Positions 8,928-17,759 of a DNA stretch of 64,000 bases are shown in pieces (positions within the stretch are counted from its first letter, which is position 1; each line of letters starts with the position of its first letter). The notes under the pieces are model-generated. The model was not told where the DNA came from. It ran no database searches and was given only the letters and a program-made list of their open reading frames with translations. The position numbers and the translations under genes are program-made. Origin of the DNA: JAJZEO01 sp964477345 (lineage in GTDB: Bacteria > Chlamydiota > Chlamydiia > Chlamydiales > 2-12-FULL-49-11); NCBI GenBank assembly GCA_964477345.1, contig CAYZDL010000001.1, forward strand, positions 1 to 64,000, in the 5' to 3' direction.

Positions 8928-9761
8928 TTAAAGCTTTTTTAGAAACTCTAGATTCGATTGAGCTACTTTTGCCCCTAGCATACCTTTTTTGCATGTATAG
9001 CCTATCGTCGCAATCGCTTTACTCAAACGGAGAAGCGGCATGATGCGTTCATAGTTAGGAAGAGGCCGGACTGTTTTGTACCCTTCCTTAAAAGGAGTAG
9101 GCCATTCACTCGCGCAAAAATCTTCCTCAGCAAAACTTGCCCGAGCCCCTGCCCAATCGATAATTCCCTGAAGCTTTCCCTCTTTTACCATGATATTCCC
9201 TGGTCTGTAATCACGATGGACAACACAGGGGCCATCGACATCGAGCAAGAGATCGACGTCTTTTTCAAAACGGCTCCAGCACCGGTCAAGAAGGTCAACA
9301 GGCAAGTGACCCGCACATTCCTCTAACCCTTCTTTAAACTTAAAGATAAAGTAGCTCCTAGGATCATTTTTCAGCGCCTCTTGCATCGGATCGCCATAAC
9401 CCAAAAACCGCTCCTGATGAATGATCGCAAGAGACCTTCCCAATTCAAAGGCAAGATCACCGCTAATTTCTTCCGATTTCAAAAGATCGCCGGGGATACA
9501 TTCCATTAAAATGGCCCCATGAACTCCCTTTCGAGGTTCACACACCTTGATCACTTTCGGAACGGGCAGCTTTCCAGCAAAACGGTTAAGAAAGTAGAGC
9601 TCCCTGTGATGATCAAAGGGACGATCGCTAATTTTTAAAATGAGAGGCTTCGCTCCGCCTATAGTCACCTTGTAGACAACCGCAACGATTCCCTCTTCAT
9701 GCTCAATGCGAATAAACGTCGCCGTTTTTAGATCTAACAGTTCTCGATATATTTCATTCAT
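8928..9761 (-). CDS. aminoglycoside phosphotransferase/choline-kinase-fold protein
   Basis: Kinase-like protein of the APH family, 277 residues. ATP-binding lysine candidate in PLILKIS near residue 43. The catalytic loop is HRDYRPGN (D as catalytic base, N for Mg) near residue 205, followed by IIDWAGA, the Mg-binding D of the DxD/DFG equivalent. Family members phosphorylate small molecules such as aminoglycosides, choline or sugars; nothing here points to a substrate. It is an isolated minus-strand gene converging on the carrier-like gene. ATG at 9761. Confidence 0.85.
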   Translation of the reverse strand: MNEIYRELLDLKTATFIRIEHEEGIVAVVYKVTIGGAKPLILKISDRPFDHHRELYFLNRFAGKLPVPKVIKVCEPRKGVHGAILMECIPGDLLKSEEISGDLAFELGRSLAIIHQERFLGYGDPMQEALKNDPRSYFIFKFKEGLEECAGHLPVDLLDRCWSRFEKDVDLLLDVDGPCVVHRDYRPGNIMVKEGKLQGIIDWAGARASFAEEDFCASEWPTPFKEGYKTVRPLPNYERIMPLLRLSKAIATIGYTCKKGMLGAKVAQSNLEFLKKL

Positions 9762-9793
9762 AGTGTGAAGACCATTCCTGTCCCAGATCCATT

Positions 9794-10402
9794 TTATATA
9801 AAAATCGAGATGATTCCTAAAGCAATGATCAAGAGTCCCGCCAAGCGATTAATCCATCTCATAATCTCTTCGCTCAGTTTCTTGCGGAAGAAAGTGACTA
9901 CCTCACTCAAGATGAGCCACCAAAATGTTGATCCTACAAATACCCCAAGAATCCCTAGAATAGCTCCGGAATAATCTTGGGCTGAATCGATAAAACCAAG
10001 ACCAGTAAAGACAGCCAAGTAAGAAAGTATTGTCATCGGACTTGTAAAGGTGAGGAAGAAAGTAGAGACAAAATCCCCTAGAAGGCTCGCATGTGAAACC
10101 CTTTTTTGATTCCGATGAGGATCGCTAAAAAATGTTCTGAATCCTAAATAGAGCAAGAAAATTCCTCCGACGGTCCTAAGCCAGAATTGCCAACCCATGA
10201 GAAACGACGAAATTGCTGTAAGTCCAAAAGCAGCAATAGCCCCATAAGCCGTATCAGCCGCCGCCGCACCCAAACCGGAAAAAAAACCTGAAAATCTACC
10301 AAATTGAAGGGTTCTTTTTATACACAACACCCCAATTGGGCCTACTGGAGCTGCTATAGAAAACCCTAACACCAGCCCCTTTAGAAAAAGATGGATCTCC
10401 AT
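9794..10402 (-). CDS. LysE/RhtB-family amino-acid exporter
   Basis: About 202 residues with six predicted membrane helices. The N-terminal signature GLVLGFSIAAPVGPIGVLCI, followed by the conserved G-x4-D region (GLGAAAADTAYGAIAAFG), is typical of LysE/RhtB translocators, which export amino acids such as lysine, threonine or homoserine lactone. The ATG at 10402 (MEIHLF) sits behind AAGGG. The longer TTG start at 10429 adds residues outside the family profile. Specific substrate unknown. Confidence 0.87.
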   Translation of the reverse strand: MEIHLFLKGLVLGFSIAAPVGPIGVLCIKRTLQFGRFSGFFSGLGAAAADTAYGAIAAFGLTAISSFLMGWQFWLRTVGGIFLLYLGFRTFFSDPHRNQKRVSHASLLGDFVSTFFLTFTSPMTILSYLAVFTGLGFIDSAQDYSGAILGILGVFVGSTFWWLILSEVVTFFRKKLSEEIMRWINRLAGLLIIALGIISIFI

Positions 10403-10683
10403 GACAACACCCTTAACTTTGGATCCCAATTCTTGCTAAAAAAAATCGAAATAATCAATAGATTTCTTACTGAAGAAACGGCCTTGGATCATAAAAGAGC
10501 TCAATTTTTTCCACGAGTCCCTTCTTAATGGTTCAGATGTCCTTTTACCTCAAATCGACTACTCAGATACTCGAATAAAAAAAACCGTCTCCCAGTAGCA
10601 CGAATCTGATCTTTGATTGATCCTCTAGTATCTGAACTCTCTAAAGATGAGATCAGGCAAACGAAAAGAATCAGGCTTCTCAC

Positions 10684-11952
10684 CTACTTCCGTTGTTTAG
10701 GAAGGGTGATTGTAGAAAATAGGGGTCTATGATCTGAAAGAGCATTTTTAGGATCCTCAAGTCGAATAATAGGAATTACTTCACATTTCACTTCAAGTGT
10801 CTGCCTGTTTTTATGTTTAATCTCCAAAACAGCGTCAATCCATTCTAAAGGAAGGGTTCCTTGCGACAAAGCCTTTGCATATTTCTCGGAATTGAACCAT
10901 GCATCTCTTAGTTCGCAGCAGGTCCATTTATTTTTTGCCCACTTATAATGATTAGTAAAACTGGGAACAACAACTCTTTCATATTCATCACCCCCATACT
11001 CGATGTTCAAATCTGCAAATATGCAAGTGGGAAGAATCTTTGAAGCACGTTCTTGTATTGCCTTGAGCTGATTACTTCGAATGTTCCTATCTCTCTTATC
11101 ATCACCAGGTTGCAAATGTGTGGTACATACACAAAGACGATCAGAAAGATTTGCCATGAAAATTCCATACCGTCTAACAAGCTCAGTCTCTCCTTTAGAC
11201 AAATCGTAGGGGTAAAAAGAGGGATCTTCAAGGAGGTACTTACTTGCGACAAAAAGTCCACTAGAGAGCTTTCCAAGCTTCTCGGGATCAAATGAATATT
11301 CTCTGGGACCAATATTCAAATAGAAAAAGGCGTATTTTTCTTTCAACCTCTTGTATAGAGCATGAATAGCTTCCTCAGAAAACACCTCTTGAAGACAAAC
11401 GATATCGCTATTTAAATCGAGTATTTCGCGAACGATTCCCTCCATTCTCTCAGGCCAAGGCCGTACACCCCCATAAAGCATAGGAAGCCCCCCTGAGAAA
11501 CAACAAATGTTCCAACTCAGAACGGTCACTTTACGATCAGCGGGTAGGACTTTAAAAGGAGCGGCTCCATTGACACAGGTAAATAGCGGCCTTGCCACTG
11601 AAAATTTCGGGACGACCCCTAAAAAAACTTTACAACGCTCTTTTAACTGAACAACGTATTTTGCAGCTAAATCTTTGACTTGCTGCGGAATAGGAATGAT
11701 CGAAAAAGTTAATGACTCGAGAATGGAAGTTTTTACTACACAATCCTCAACAAGTCTATGAGAAGCGGTAGTATCCTTGGGCGATTTACTCAACGCTTGT
11801 TGGGCCTTCTCTAGATCAGTGAAAGCCTCTCCAGCAAAAAGCTCAACCTCTTGCGATGTCTGTGGAATTACGATAGGTGCTGCGCTAGTCAAGGGTCCTG
11901 ACAATAAGGTACTCATCAAAATCCAAGAAAGCAATAAAGATCTTAACTTCAT
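10684..11952 (-). CDS. exported endonuclease/exonuclease/phosphatase (EEP) family protein
   Basis: 422 residues beginning with a signal peptide (about residues 1-25, ending LTSAAP), then an approximately 100-residue linker, then a metal-dependent DNase-I-like domain. Domain signatures: VLSWNI (Asn ligand), VCLQEVF (catalytic Glu), CTTHLQPGDD (His), FADLNIEY (Asp/Asn) and SDHRPLFSTI (C-terminal Asp-His). EEP enzymes hydrolyse phosphodiesters in nucleic acids, inositol phosphates or sphingomyelin, and the sequence does not decide which. Export implies action outside the cytoplasm or on the host side. A second exported EEP lies at 16166-17335. The ATG at 11952 is chosen over a GTG two codons upstream. 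Confidence 0.85.
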   Translation of the reverse strand: MKLRSLLLSWILMSTLLSGPLTSAAPIVIPQTSQEVELFAGEAFTDLEKAQQALSKSPKDTTASHRLVEDCVVKTSILESLTFSIIPIPQQVKDLAAKYVVQLKERCKVFLGVVPKFSVARPLFTCVNGAAPFKVLPADRKVTVLSWNICCFSGGLPMLYGGVRPWPERMEGIVREILDLNSDIVCLQEVFSEEAIHALYKRLKEKYAFFYLNIGPREYSFDPEKLGKLSSGLFVASKYLLEDPSFYPYDLSKGETELVRRYGIFMANLSDRLCVCTTHLQPGDDKRDRNIRSNQLKAIQERASKILPTCIFADLNIEYGGDEYERVVVPSFTNHYKWAKNKWTCCELRDAWFNSEKYAKALSQGTLPLEWIDAVLEIKHKNRQTLEVKCEVIPIIRLEDPKNALSDHRPLFSTITLPKQRK

Positions 11953-11973
11953 AATCACCCGTAAATAGCATGA

Positions 11974-12531
11974 CTATAGGTGTTTTTCCGATTTTTGTAC
12001 AACTTCGAGCAATTTTGCTTCCCAGCTATTCTTCTCTTTGTTCACAAAAAAGTGAACCGGCTTACAATTATCGATAATCCAATCATGCCCCTGAATGTTT
12101 AGCCAGTAACAAATGGCCCAATGTATTCCCCCATGGGCGACAATTAAAACAGGACCAGGGTGCTCTAACGACTTATTGACAGCCTCCTTAGCTCGCTCAA
12201 GAAAATTTCTCACAACAAAAGGACCTTTATCAAGGGCCCTGACTTCCAAAGATTCAAAATAGCGCCAAACTTCAGCCGAGCACTCGTGAAGCTCCTGAAT
12301 TTCAAAATGGTCTCTTTCAGGAATGATAAGACTCAAAGTTTCTTTAGCCCTTTTCATCGGACTACAGCAAATCGTCTGAAAAGGGAGCCCTCTCACTAAC
12401 GGAGCAATCTTTTCTGCCTGAATCCTACCGGTGGAATTGATCGATATGTCCCCATGATCTGTTTGAATTAAATACTTATTTCCATCCGTTTGTCCATGTC
12501 GAACAAAGTAAAACTCTTTTCTCAAGATCAT
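11974..12531 (-). CDS. histidine phosphatase (phosphoglycerate-mutase-like)
   Basis: 185-residue member of the histidine phosphatase superfamily. The phosphohistidine motif FVRHGQTDGN is near residue 10, and the second catalytic His is in VAHGGIH near residue 140; SSPMKRAKET-type sequence (CSPMKRAKET) is also present. The family dephosphorylates small metabolites or, less often, acts as a mutase; substrate unknown. Start ATG 12531 is preceded by GGAG and overlaps the end of a small upstream ORF, which suggests coupling. Confidence 0.85.
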   Translation of the reverse strand: MILRKEFYFVRHGQTDGNKYLIQTDHGDISINSTGRIQAEKIAPLVRGLPFQTICCSPMKRAKETLSLIIPERDHFEIQELHECSAEVWRYFESLEVRALDKGPFVVRNFLERAKEAVNKSLEHPGPVLIVAHGGIHWAICYWLNIQGHDWIIDNCKPVHFFVNKEKNSWEAKLLEVVQKSEKHL

Positions 12532-12532
12532 G

Positions 12533-12709
12533 TTAATCTCCACTAAACTGTTTTTTAATCAATTGGTAAGCTCTTTTATAGGGAACTACTGTATTCACTT
12601 GAATCCATTTGCTAAGAGACCCATTCTTTCCTGATGAAAGTGCGCACCACGGCCAAACTCCCTCTCCAGGCATATCAGGTGTTTCTCCTCGAACCCCCTT
12701 TTCTACCAA
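12533..12709 (-). CDS. short hypothetical ORF upstream of histidine phosphatase
   Basis: 58-codon frame from a TTG, with a proline/tryptophan-rich middle (GEGVWPWCALSSGKN) and a basic end (YKRAYQLIKKQFSGD). Its stop codon (12533-12535) lies just upstream of the phosphatase ATG at 12531. It lacks a clear Shine-Dalgarno sequence and an ATG, so it may be the 3' remnant of a larger gene together with the frame at 12714-12902, from which it is separated by 4 bp. No family recognised. Confidence 0.3.
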   Translation of the reverse strand: MVEKGVRGETPDMPGEGVWPWCALSSGKNGSLSKWIQVNTVVPYKRAYQLIKKQFSGD

Positions 12710-12713
12710 TCAA

Positions 12714-12902
12714 TCAGGCACTTTCCCCATCCGAATCTAGACGGTAAAGATCATGAAAATCACGATTCCTCTTGTTGATTCCAATGAGAGCGGTGTTTTT
12801 CTCCGAAGCTACTTTTAGTACCTTAACATGTACATCGGGAAACTCCCCCACATAAGCGCTTTGATCTTTTGTATCGATATGAATTCCGTAACAGATGATC
12901 AA
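12714..12902 (-). CDS. short hypothetical ORF, possibly gene remnant
   Basis: 62 codons beginning with a TTG, giving a plausible soluble sequence (MIICYGIHIDTKDQ...; DFHDLYRLDSDG). Not recognised. It ends in TGA 4 bp before the next short minus-strand ORF, which is in a different frame. The pair could be one gene broken by a frameshift. Neither has a convincing ribosome-binding site. Confidence 0.25.
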   Translation of the reverse strand: MIICYGIHIDTKDQSAYVGEFPDVHVKVLKVASEKNTALIGINKRNRDFHDLYRLDSDGESA

Positions 12903-12975
12903 TCATACCCTACTCTGAATTTATCAACAACCCCTTCAACTCACGACACTTGGTACCTAGAGGGATAGAGAACCT

Positions 12976-13995
12976 TTAAAGAGTTCCTACATACCCCAGT
13001 TTAACCATTAGCTCTGCATTGAGGATTGCGCACCCTGCCGCACCTCTTATAGTATTATGTGAAAGTACGATAAATTTCCAGTCGAAGAGCGGGCACTTTC
13101 GCAATCGCCCTACCGATACAGCCATCCCCCCTTCCAGAGATCTGTGCAATTTTGGTTGTGGATGCCTTTCATCCTCTAAATAGATCACAGGCCTAGCCGG
13201 TGCTGAAGGAAGTTGCAACCTTTGCGGCTCACCCTTAAAGCCTCTCCAAGCGTTGATAATTTCCTCCTCAGTAGCTTTTTTCTTGAGTTTGACAGAGACG
13301 CAAGCCAAGTGTCCATCAGCTACCGACACCCGTGTACATTGAGCACTAATACGCAGGTCACTCCCCAGTATTTTTAAAGGTTCTGTTTCCACCTTGGCTT
13401 CTTCACCCGCAATGTAGGGGATGACGTTATCCAAAATATCCATACTGGCTACACCAGGGTATCCAGCACCTGATAGCGCCTGTAACGTGACGACACTGAC
13501 CGCCTCTATCCCCCACTTGTCAACTAAAGGCTTCAATGCCATTGTGATCCCAACCACAGTACAATTAGGGTTGGTGACGATGGCCCCTCCACCAAATTTT
13601 TGCTGATCGATCAGTTTGAGGTGATCGGCATTTACTTCAGGAATCAAAAGTGGCACATCGTGGTCCATCCGGTGATTGCTCGAATTAGAAATCACCTTGT
13701 ACCCCCTCTTTGCAAAATTTTCCTCAATCTCCCCTGCAACACTCGAATCTAATCCTGAAAACACAATCTGACAAGGAAGGTCGGGTTGACACGGAGCGAC
13801 GAACATCTTTGCGAACTTCTGCGGTAAAGGTGACGTCATCCCCCATTTCATAGCCTCACCAAAAGGTTTACCCACAGAGCGATCCGAAGCAGCAAGCGCC
13901 ACTATTTCAAACCAAGGATGATCACTTAACAACTCTACAAATTTTTGCCCTACCATTCCTGTAGCACCAAGAATGGCCACTGGTATTTTACTCAT
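12976..13995 (-). CDS. asd: aspartate-semialdehyde dehydrogenase
   Basis: NADP-dependent reduction of aspartyl phosphate to aspartate semialdehyde, the branch point to diaminopimelate/lysine, threonine and methionine. GATGMVGQKF nucleotide-binding loop at residues 10-19; active-site Cys in TNPNCTVVG; catalytic His in RVSVADGHLACV. The 339-residue sequence is of the archaeal/fungal-like ASADH branch rather than the E. coli one, judged by the catalytic neighbourhood. ATG at 13995 behind AAGGAG. No lysC, dapA or dapB is adjacent, so it is an isolated gene here. Diaminopimelate for peptidoglycan is a likely need. Confidence 0.95.
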   Translation of the reverse strand: MSKIPVAILGATGMVGQKFVELLSDHPWFEIVALAASDRSVGKPFGEAMKWGMTSPLPQKFAKMFVAPCQPDLPCQIVFSGLDSSVAGEIEENFAKRGYKVISNSSNHRMDHDVPLLIPEVNADHLKLIDQQKFGGGAIVTNPNCTVVGITMALKPLVDKWGIEAVSVVTLQALSGAGYPGVASMDILDNVIPYIAGEEAKVETEPLKILGSDLRISAQCTRVSVADGHLACVSVKLKKKATEEEIINAWRGFKGEPQRLQLPSAPARPVIYLEDERHPQPKLHRSLEGGMAVSVGRLRKCPLFDWKFIVLSHNTIRGAAGCAILNAELMVKLGYVGTL

Positions 13996-14020
13996 TTTTT
14001 CTCCTTAAGAATTGCAAGAA

Positions 14021-14494
14021 CTAGTTTGATGAATCATAAGACCATTTAGAACCAGGACCTGCAGTAAAAACTTTCCCATTTGGAGTATAGAACAACCACT
14101 GCTCTTCTTCAGTTGTATCAGTTGAAAATAATTTCAAGACATATTGATCCTCAAATTGTATTAACAAATCAAATGCATCATTCACTACAGTGATTTTTAA
14201 AATTTTCTTGTTGTTCAATACAGATATCTTCTTTTGAAGAATGTTACGATCATCATGTGAAGCGAGAAAAGGCATTTCAGATAGATCTATCCGCCATGCA
14301 CACATATAGACCCATAAATACCACTCTCCAAAATATATAGTTTCTTTACCTCTTCGGGTTTCTATTTCCTTAGGAATATCCTGACCAAAATCAAATGTAA
14401 TAAAGCTACCTACTCCAAGCTTAACCCTTGTAGGTTTGAGACCTACAATTTGTTTAAATTGTTCTTGAGCTACTTTTAACCCTTCATTATTCAT
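14021..14494 (-). CDS. putative immunity protein of a polymorphic toxin
   Basis: 157-residue cytoplasmic protein with no signal peptide. Features include VKLGVGSFITFDFGQD, GEWYLWVYMCAWRID and a C-terminal EEEQWLFYTPNGKVF. The start is set at ATG 14494 because that codon overlaps the stop of an upstream toxin-tail fragment (ATGAATAA), the coupling expected of a toxin/immunity pair. A longer frame from 14527 merely runs into the toxin tail. It is probably an antitoxin left after most of the toxin gene was lost. The assignment rests on context and resemblance to small immunity-type proteins, not on a named family. Confidence 0.6.
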   Translation of the reverse strand: MNNEGLKVAQEQFKQIVGLKPTRVKLGVGSFITFDFGQDIPKEIETRRGKETIYFGEWYLWVYMCAWRIDLSEMPFLASHDDRNILQKKISVLNNKKILKITVVNDAFDLLIQFEDQYVLKLFSTDTTEEEQWLFYTPNGKVFTAGPGSKWSYDSSN

Positions 14495-14663
14495 AAAACA
14501 ACCAATACCCTTCCTCAACAATATCATGGTACCCGTAATTTCGTCCCAAAATTTGATCGTGTAATTGTCGCCTTTCCTCTTTAGTTAATTTTTTTTCCAA
14601 ATTTTTTTCTATCTCCTTACAAGCCCCGGCGAACTGATCATTTTGCGCCTCAAATGTAGTCTC
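14487..14663 (-). pseudogene. C-terminal tail fragment of a polymorphic toxin
   Basis: 58 codons open from an upstream TGA, without a start codon. The translation FEAQNDQFAGACKEIEK, then LTKEERRQLHDQILG and NYGYHDIVEEGYWLF, resembles the closing module seen in many secreted polymorphic (RHS-type) toxins. It begins inside the 3' end of the Nudix gene and ends overlapping the immunity gene start. The rest of the toxin is missing, so this is a remnant. Confidence 0.55.
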
Positions 14664-15129
14664 TCAAAACCTGAGCATGATCAAAAGCTAGTTCAGACCA
14701 AGGAATGTCCTCTAACTTTACTACAAACGCTTTTGCCGCATCATCCCCTGCAGTAGGTAATTGAAACGCCTTTGCAGTATGAGCTACTTCTACAGAGTGG
14801 TGTCTAAAATCCCGCGCAGGATCGGAATAGACATGAAATTGTCTCAACTCCTCCAGAGAAAGATTTACCTCTTCTAGCATCTCACGCCTTACTGCATTTT
14901 CGACCGTCTCGCCATACTCTACTTTTCCTCCCGGGATAGCTTTGCCAAAGGGTGGTTTGCCACGCTCAATGAGAACAATCCCTTTGAATTCATCATTTTC
15001 ATAAATTTCAATGATAGCGGTTGTAGTAAGAATCGGCGGTTTATGAGCCGGTGCCGCGTGACCCACTACAGACATGAAACAAATCACAAATATTCCGAAT
15101 GTCATCTTAGAAAATAAGAAAGATTGCAT
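14650..15129 (-). CDS. exported Nudix hydrolase
   Basis: 159 residues with an N-terminal signal peptide (MQSFLFSKMTFGIFVICFMS, cleavage likely after GHAAP) followed by a Nudix domain. The Nudix box reads GGKVEYGETVENAVRREMLEE (G-x5-E-x7-RE-x2-EE, complete catalytic set). Nudix enzymes hydrolyse nucleoside diphosphates linked to another group; substrate unknown. A signal peptide on a Nudix enzyme is unusual because the substrates are normally cytoplasmic. Its stop overlaps the toxin-tail fragment. It is one of six Nudix genes in this window. Confidence 0.85.
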   Translation of the reverse strand: MQSFLFSKMTFGIFVICFMSVVGHAAPAHKPPILTTTAIIEIYENDEFKGIVLIERGKPPFGKAIPGGKVEYGETVENAVRREMLEEVNLSLEELRQFHVYSDPARDFRHHSVEVAHTAKAFQLPTAGDDAAKAFVVKLEDIPWSELAFDHAQVLRDYI

Positions 15130-15221
15130 GGCAACCCCAGATAATTCAGAGACCTAAACACTAATATTTTGCATCTTTTTTGAAAACCATTTACATTACT
15201 CGGAATATAAGGCGGCTTGTG

Positions 15222-15980
15222 ATGACTAATTTAGCTTTAACAATTCCAATGGTTGCGGTGAGTAAAAACTTCGTAATGTACCCTATTGTGCCTTCTGATG
15301 CCGCTCAGGGTTGGAAATTAGAGTTATTCGAGAGTAGACAAATTGTTCCGACTCATTATCATAAAATTAAAAGGCAATACGTCTTGATTACAGAGGGGTA
15401 TTTGGAAGTGCTTTCAGGAAGAGAAAAGCCTCTCATGATGGAAAAAGGGGTGATTATTTGCTTCGATCCTGGAATGGTCCATACTCTTATCCCTAGAGAG
15501 AGTGTCCAATTTCTTGTGATCGACTTACCTGAGTTTGAATTTCCCAACGATGTTTACTTAGAAGAAGTGGCAGAACCAGAACCCTGGATCCCAACACCAG
15601 TGACCCCTGCGCCTTTCCTTGATTCAAAATATTTTCCAGCACCTACCGATCACGGAGATTATTCAGTGTACGATCTTATCATAGGCCAGCACACAGATGA
15701 GAAATGGAGCATCGCCCTGTTAGAGATTCAAAACTCGCCTAGACACTTGCATAAGATAGAACTCGAACATTTCATCGTAGTGCAGGGAACACTAGCGATA
15801 GAGGTTGATGGAGAAACCAAGGTGCTATCTTTTGGCGAGATGATCACCATCCATCCCGGATCTGTTCATCAATTAAAATCGGCGAATCATGAAAATGTCC
15901 GAGTACTCTGTTTTAGCTTTCCCGCCTTCGATCAAGAAGATTTTTATCCACAGGATTCTAATCTTTCAATAGCCCATTGA
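15222..15980 (+). CDS. two-domain cupin protein
   Basis: About 252 residues with two cupin barrels. Domain 1 (residues about 20-110) has THYHKIKRQYVLITEG and FDPGMVHTL; domain 2 (about 160-240) has RHLHKIELEHFIVVQG and IHPGSVHQL. Each carries the His-x-His...Glu...His pattern of metal-binding cupins of the mannose-6-phosphate isomerase-like type. The function may be a sugar-phosphate isomerase/epimerase or a dioxygenase. ATG 15222 behind GGCGG is preferred to a TTG at 15180. Divergent from the exported Nudix gene. Confidence 0.8.
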   Translation: MTNLALTIPMVAVSKNFVMYPIVPSDAAQGWKLELFESRQIVPTHYHKIKRQYVLITEGYLEVLSGREKPLMMEKGVIICFDPGMVHTLIPRESVQFLVIDLPEFEFPNDVYLEEVAEPEPWIPTPVTPAPFLDSKYFPAPTDHGDYSVYDLIIGQHTDEKWSIALLEIQNSPRHLHKIELEHFIVVQGTLAIEVDGETKVLSFGEMITIHPGSVHQLKSANHENVRVLCFSFPAFDQEDFYPQDSNLSIAH

Positions 15981-16165
15981 ATCAGCTCTCTATTGAATTC
16001 CTGGTGCGATTTCGATTCAATAGCCTAGTAGTGCCAATAGAGTGGTACCTCCCAAACCTTAATTGAGGCGCTACTAAGACGAGTCGTTACCGGAAAAGCT
16101 CTGTGGAATATTTGCAATCTGGTCGATCTTTACAACTGCCCCTCTGTGATCCCCCTAAGGCCACC

Positions 16166-17335
16166 TCATGCCAAACATAATTCTAAATATGTCACTTTAG
16201 CAGCAACCGGCTTATGATCACTCATGTTTGTCCTAATGCAATTAAGACCAACACTTAAAACTGGAATATTTCTGATAGAAGCCTTCGTTGTACTACTTGA
16301 TTTTAAGACGATCCAATCAATGCGCGTATCTAGTGCCTGATAAGGATTTGTACATGTGGATTCCAAGAAATTTTCATAATCAATTTGATAGCCAGCATTC
16401 TTAACAAGATTTAAACGAGGATGAAGAGAAGTCACGTTCGAGTCCATTCCAATAATCATAAGATCCGATCCCTTTTTATCAAACAATTGTATAATCGCTT
16501 GAAGATCCCCATCTCCTTTTGCAGAATCAGGTTTTCCTGTTTTAGAATCTTTATCGATCTGATAGGGATTACACCCTCTGATATGTGCCGAAGCAATTAA
16601 AACTGTTTGACCAGTTTCTTTATCTAGCAATTGAACAACAAAGGCTCTCCCTTGAATGTCCCCCACGTTTTCAATTAATTCAAACCGCTCTTTATTCCAT
16701 GCAATCCCATTTTTAGAATGGGCAGTTTCTGCAAATAAAACAGCATAATTCTGAGGAAATATTGAACTATTAAGATAATCAGCTTCCTGCAAGCAAATAA
16801 TATCATGTTTAAGATGATAAGCAAAAATTGTCCTGGCCATCTTTGTGCGGACTTTTTGTAAAAGAGCTATCATGTCATCCTCTTCATCATCGACGCTTAA
16901 GTCCTTAAGATGCTCATGAAGCATTCGATTTACTGTTTCGTCCTGAATTAAAACAGGACGAATTTTATAAGAAGTAATGATTTCATTTACTTTTTGATTC
17001 CAAATTTTATTTAGACTCTTATCCTCCATTGGAGATGCCGTTAAATACCTAACGATGTTTGAATATCCCTTTTGATCCCATTCTTGCTCTGCAGCTACTT
17101 TTTCCTGGGAATCGGGTGAAAACAGAATTTTTAAGGCAAGTTTCTGGATCTTTTCATTAAGGGCCATGTTTTCGGGTTCTGCAATATATCTTTCTTGCAT
17201 CAACTTTTCCATGCTGGCGGCACGCAAATAGTCATAATGACCTGAAAGACCTCCACAATTGTATGAGCTAACGGTAAATTCAGCAGCAGAAAGCATGCTG
17301 CATACAAAAAACCAAAAACTAAGAATAGGTCTCAT
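16166..17335 (-). CDS. exported endonuclease/exonuclease/phosphatase (EEP) family protein
   Basis: 389 residues with a short signal peptide (ends SMLSAAEF). Metal-dependent phosphodiesterase signatures: VSSYNCGGL, IICLQEADY, ASAHIRGC, IGMDSNVT and SDHKPVAAK. An approximately 120-residue helical insert (residues 45-165) sits between the first strand and the catalytic Glu. It is similar in plan but not in sequence to the EEP at 10684-11952, so they are distant paralogues. The target could be nucleic acid, inositol phosphate or lipid. Minus-strand gene followed upstream by a small exported protein. Confidence 0.83.
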   Translation of the reverse strand: MRPILSFWFFVCSMLSAAEFTVSSYNCGGLSGHYDYLRAASMEKLMQERYIAEPENMALNEKIQKLALKILFSPDSQEKVAAEQEWDQKGYSNIVRYLTASPMEDKSLNKIWNQKVNEIITSYKIRPVLIQDETVNRMLHEHLKDLSVDDEEDDMIALLQKVRTKMARTIFAYHLKHDIICLQEADYLNSSIFPQNYAVLFAETAHSKNGIAWNKERFELIENVGDIQGRAFVVQLLDKETGQTVLIASAHIRGCNPYQIDKDSKTGKPDSAKGDGDLQAIIQLFDKKGSDLMIIGMDSNVTSLHPRLNLVKNAGYQIDYENFLESTCTNPYQALDTRIDWIVLKSSSTTKASIRNIPVLSVGLNCIRTNMSDHKPVAAKVTYLELCLA

Positions 17336-17353
17336 TAAATTACTTTACCTTTT

Positions 17354-17686
17354 TTATTGTAGTGCAATACCGATTCCTACCCCTCCTAAATAGGGATTCG
17401 CCGAAATAGCCGCGATCGCATTGGCAAAATTCCCGTTAGGGGCGAACAATACCCTTTTTACAAAATCCCCTTCTAAATCATTCACGTAAATCATCAGATT
17501 TTTGTTGGTATCAATACCCACAGTGTAGACATCAGTAGAGGTTAGACAGACTCCAAAAACCATACTATATTGCGTATCCAAAGGGATGGCTTGAACTTGA
17601 CTGCCACAATGGACAAGTCCAGCACTTTCGGCACAGATAGCACTCACAAGAAGCAGACTTAAAAGTGATTTGATACCTCTTTTTAT
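17354..17686 (-). CDS. small exported hypothetical protein with a non-ATG start
   Basis: Short exported protein of unknown function. From a GTG at 17645-17647 it would give 97 residues and no signal peptide. Reading on upstream in the same frame gives a perfect hydrophobic leader (KSLLSLLLVSAICAE) back to an ATA at 17684-17686, which lies 4 bp behind GGAGG (17691-17695). No ATG, GTG or TTG fits that ribosome-binding site, so either an AUA start is used or the start codon is mutated or mis-sequenced. The mature part is rich in glycine and small residues (NPYLGGVGIGIALQ at the end). Confidence 0.5.
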   Translation of the reverse strand: MKRGIKSLLSLLLVSAICAESAGLVHCGSQVQAIPLDTQYSMVFGVCLTSTDVYTVGIDTNKNLMIYVNDLEGDFVKRVLFAPNGNFANAIAAISANPYLGGVGIGIALQ

Positions 17687-17759
17687 ACTCCCTCCTATTG
17701 GTTAAAATATATGTTAATATTTAATTGAATTGTCGTAAAGAAGATCAAGCACTTTTAAA

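Noticed and set aside
8813..9043. 76-codon plus-strand frame after the carrier gene
   Set aside because: Overlaps the end of the carrier and the antisense of the APH gene; no coherent protein.
11053..11295. Plus-strand frame inside the EEP gene
   Set aside because: Antisense shadow.
15992..16021. ATTGAAT..ATTCAAT inverted repeat after the bicupin gene
   Set aside because: Long loop, AT-rich stem and no U-tract, so not called a terminator.
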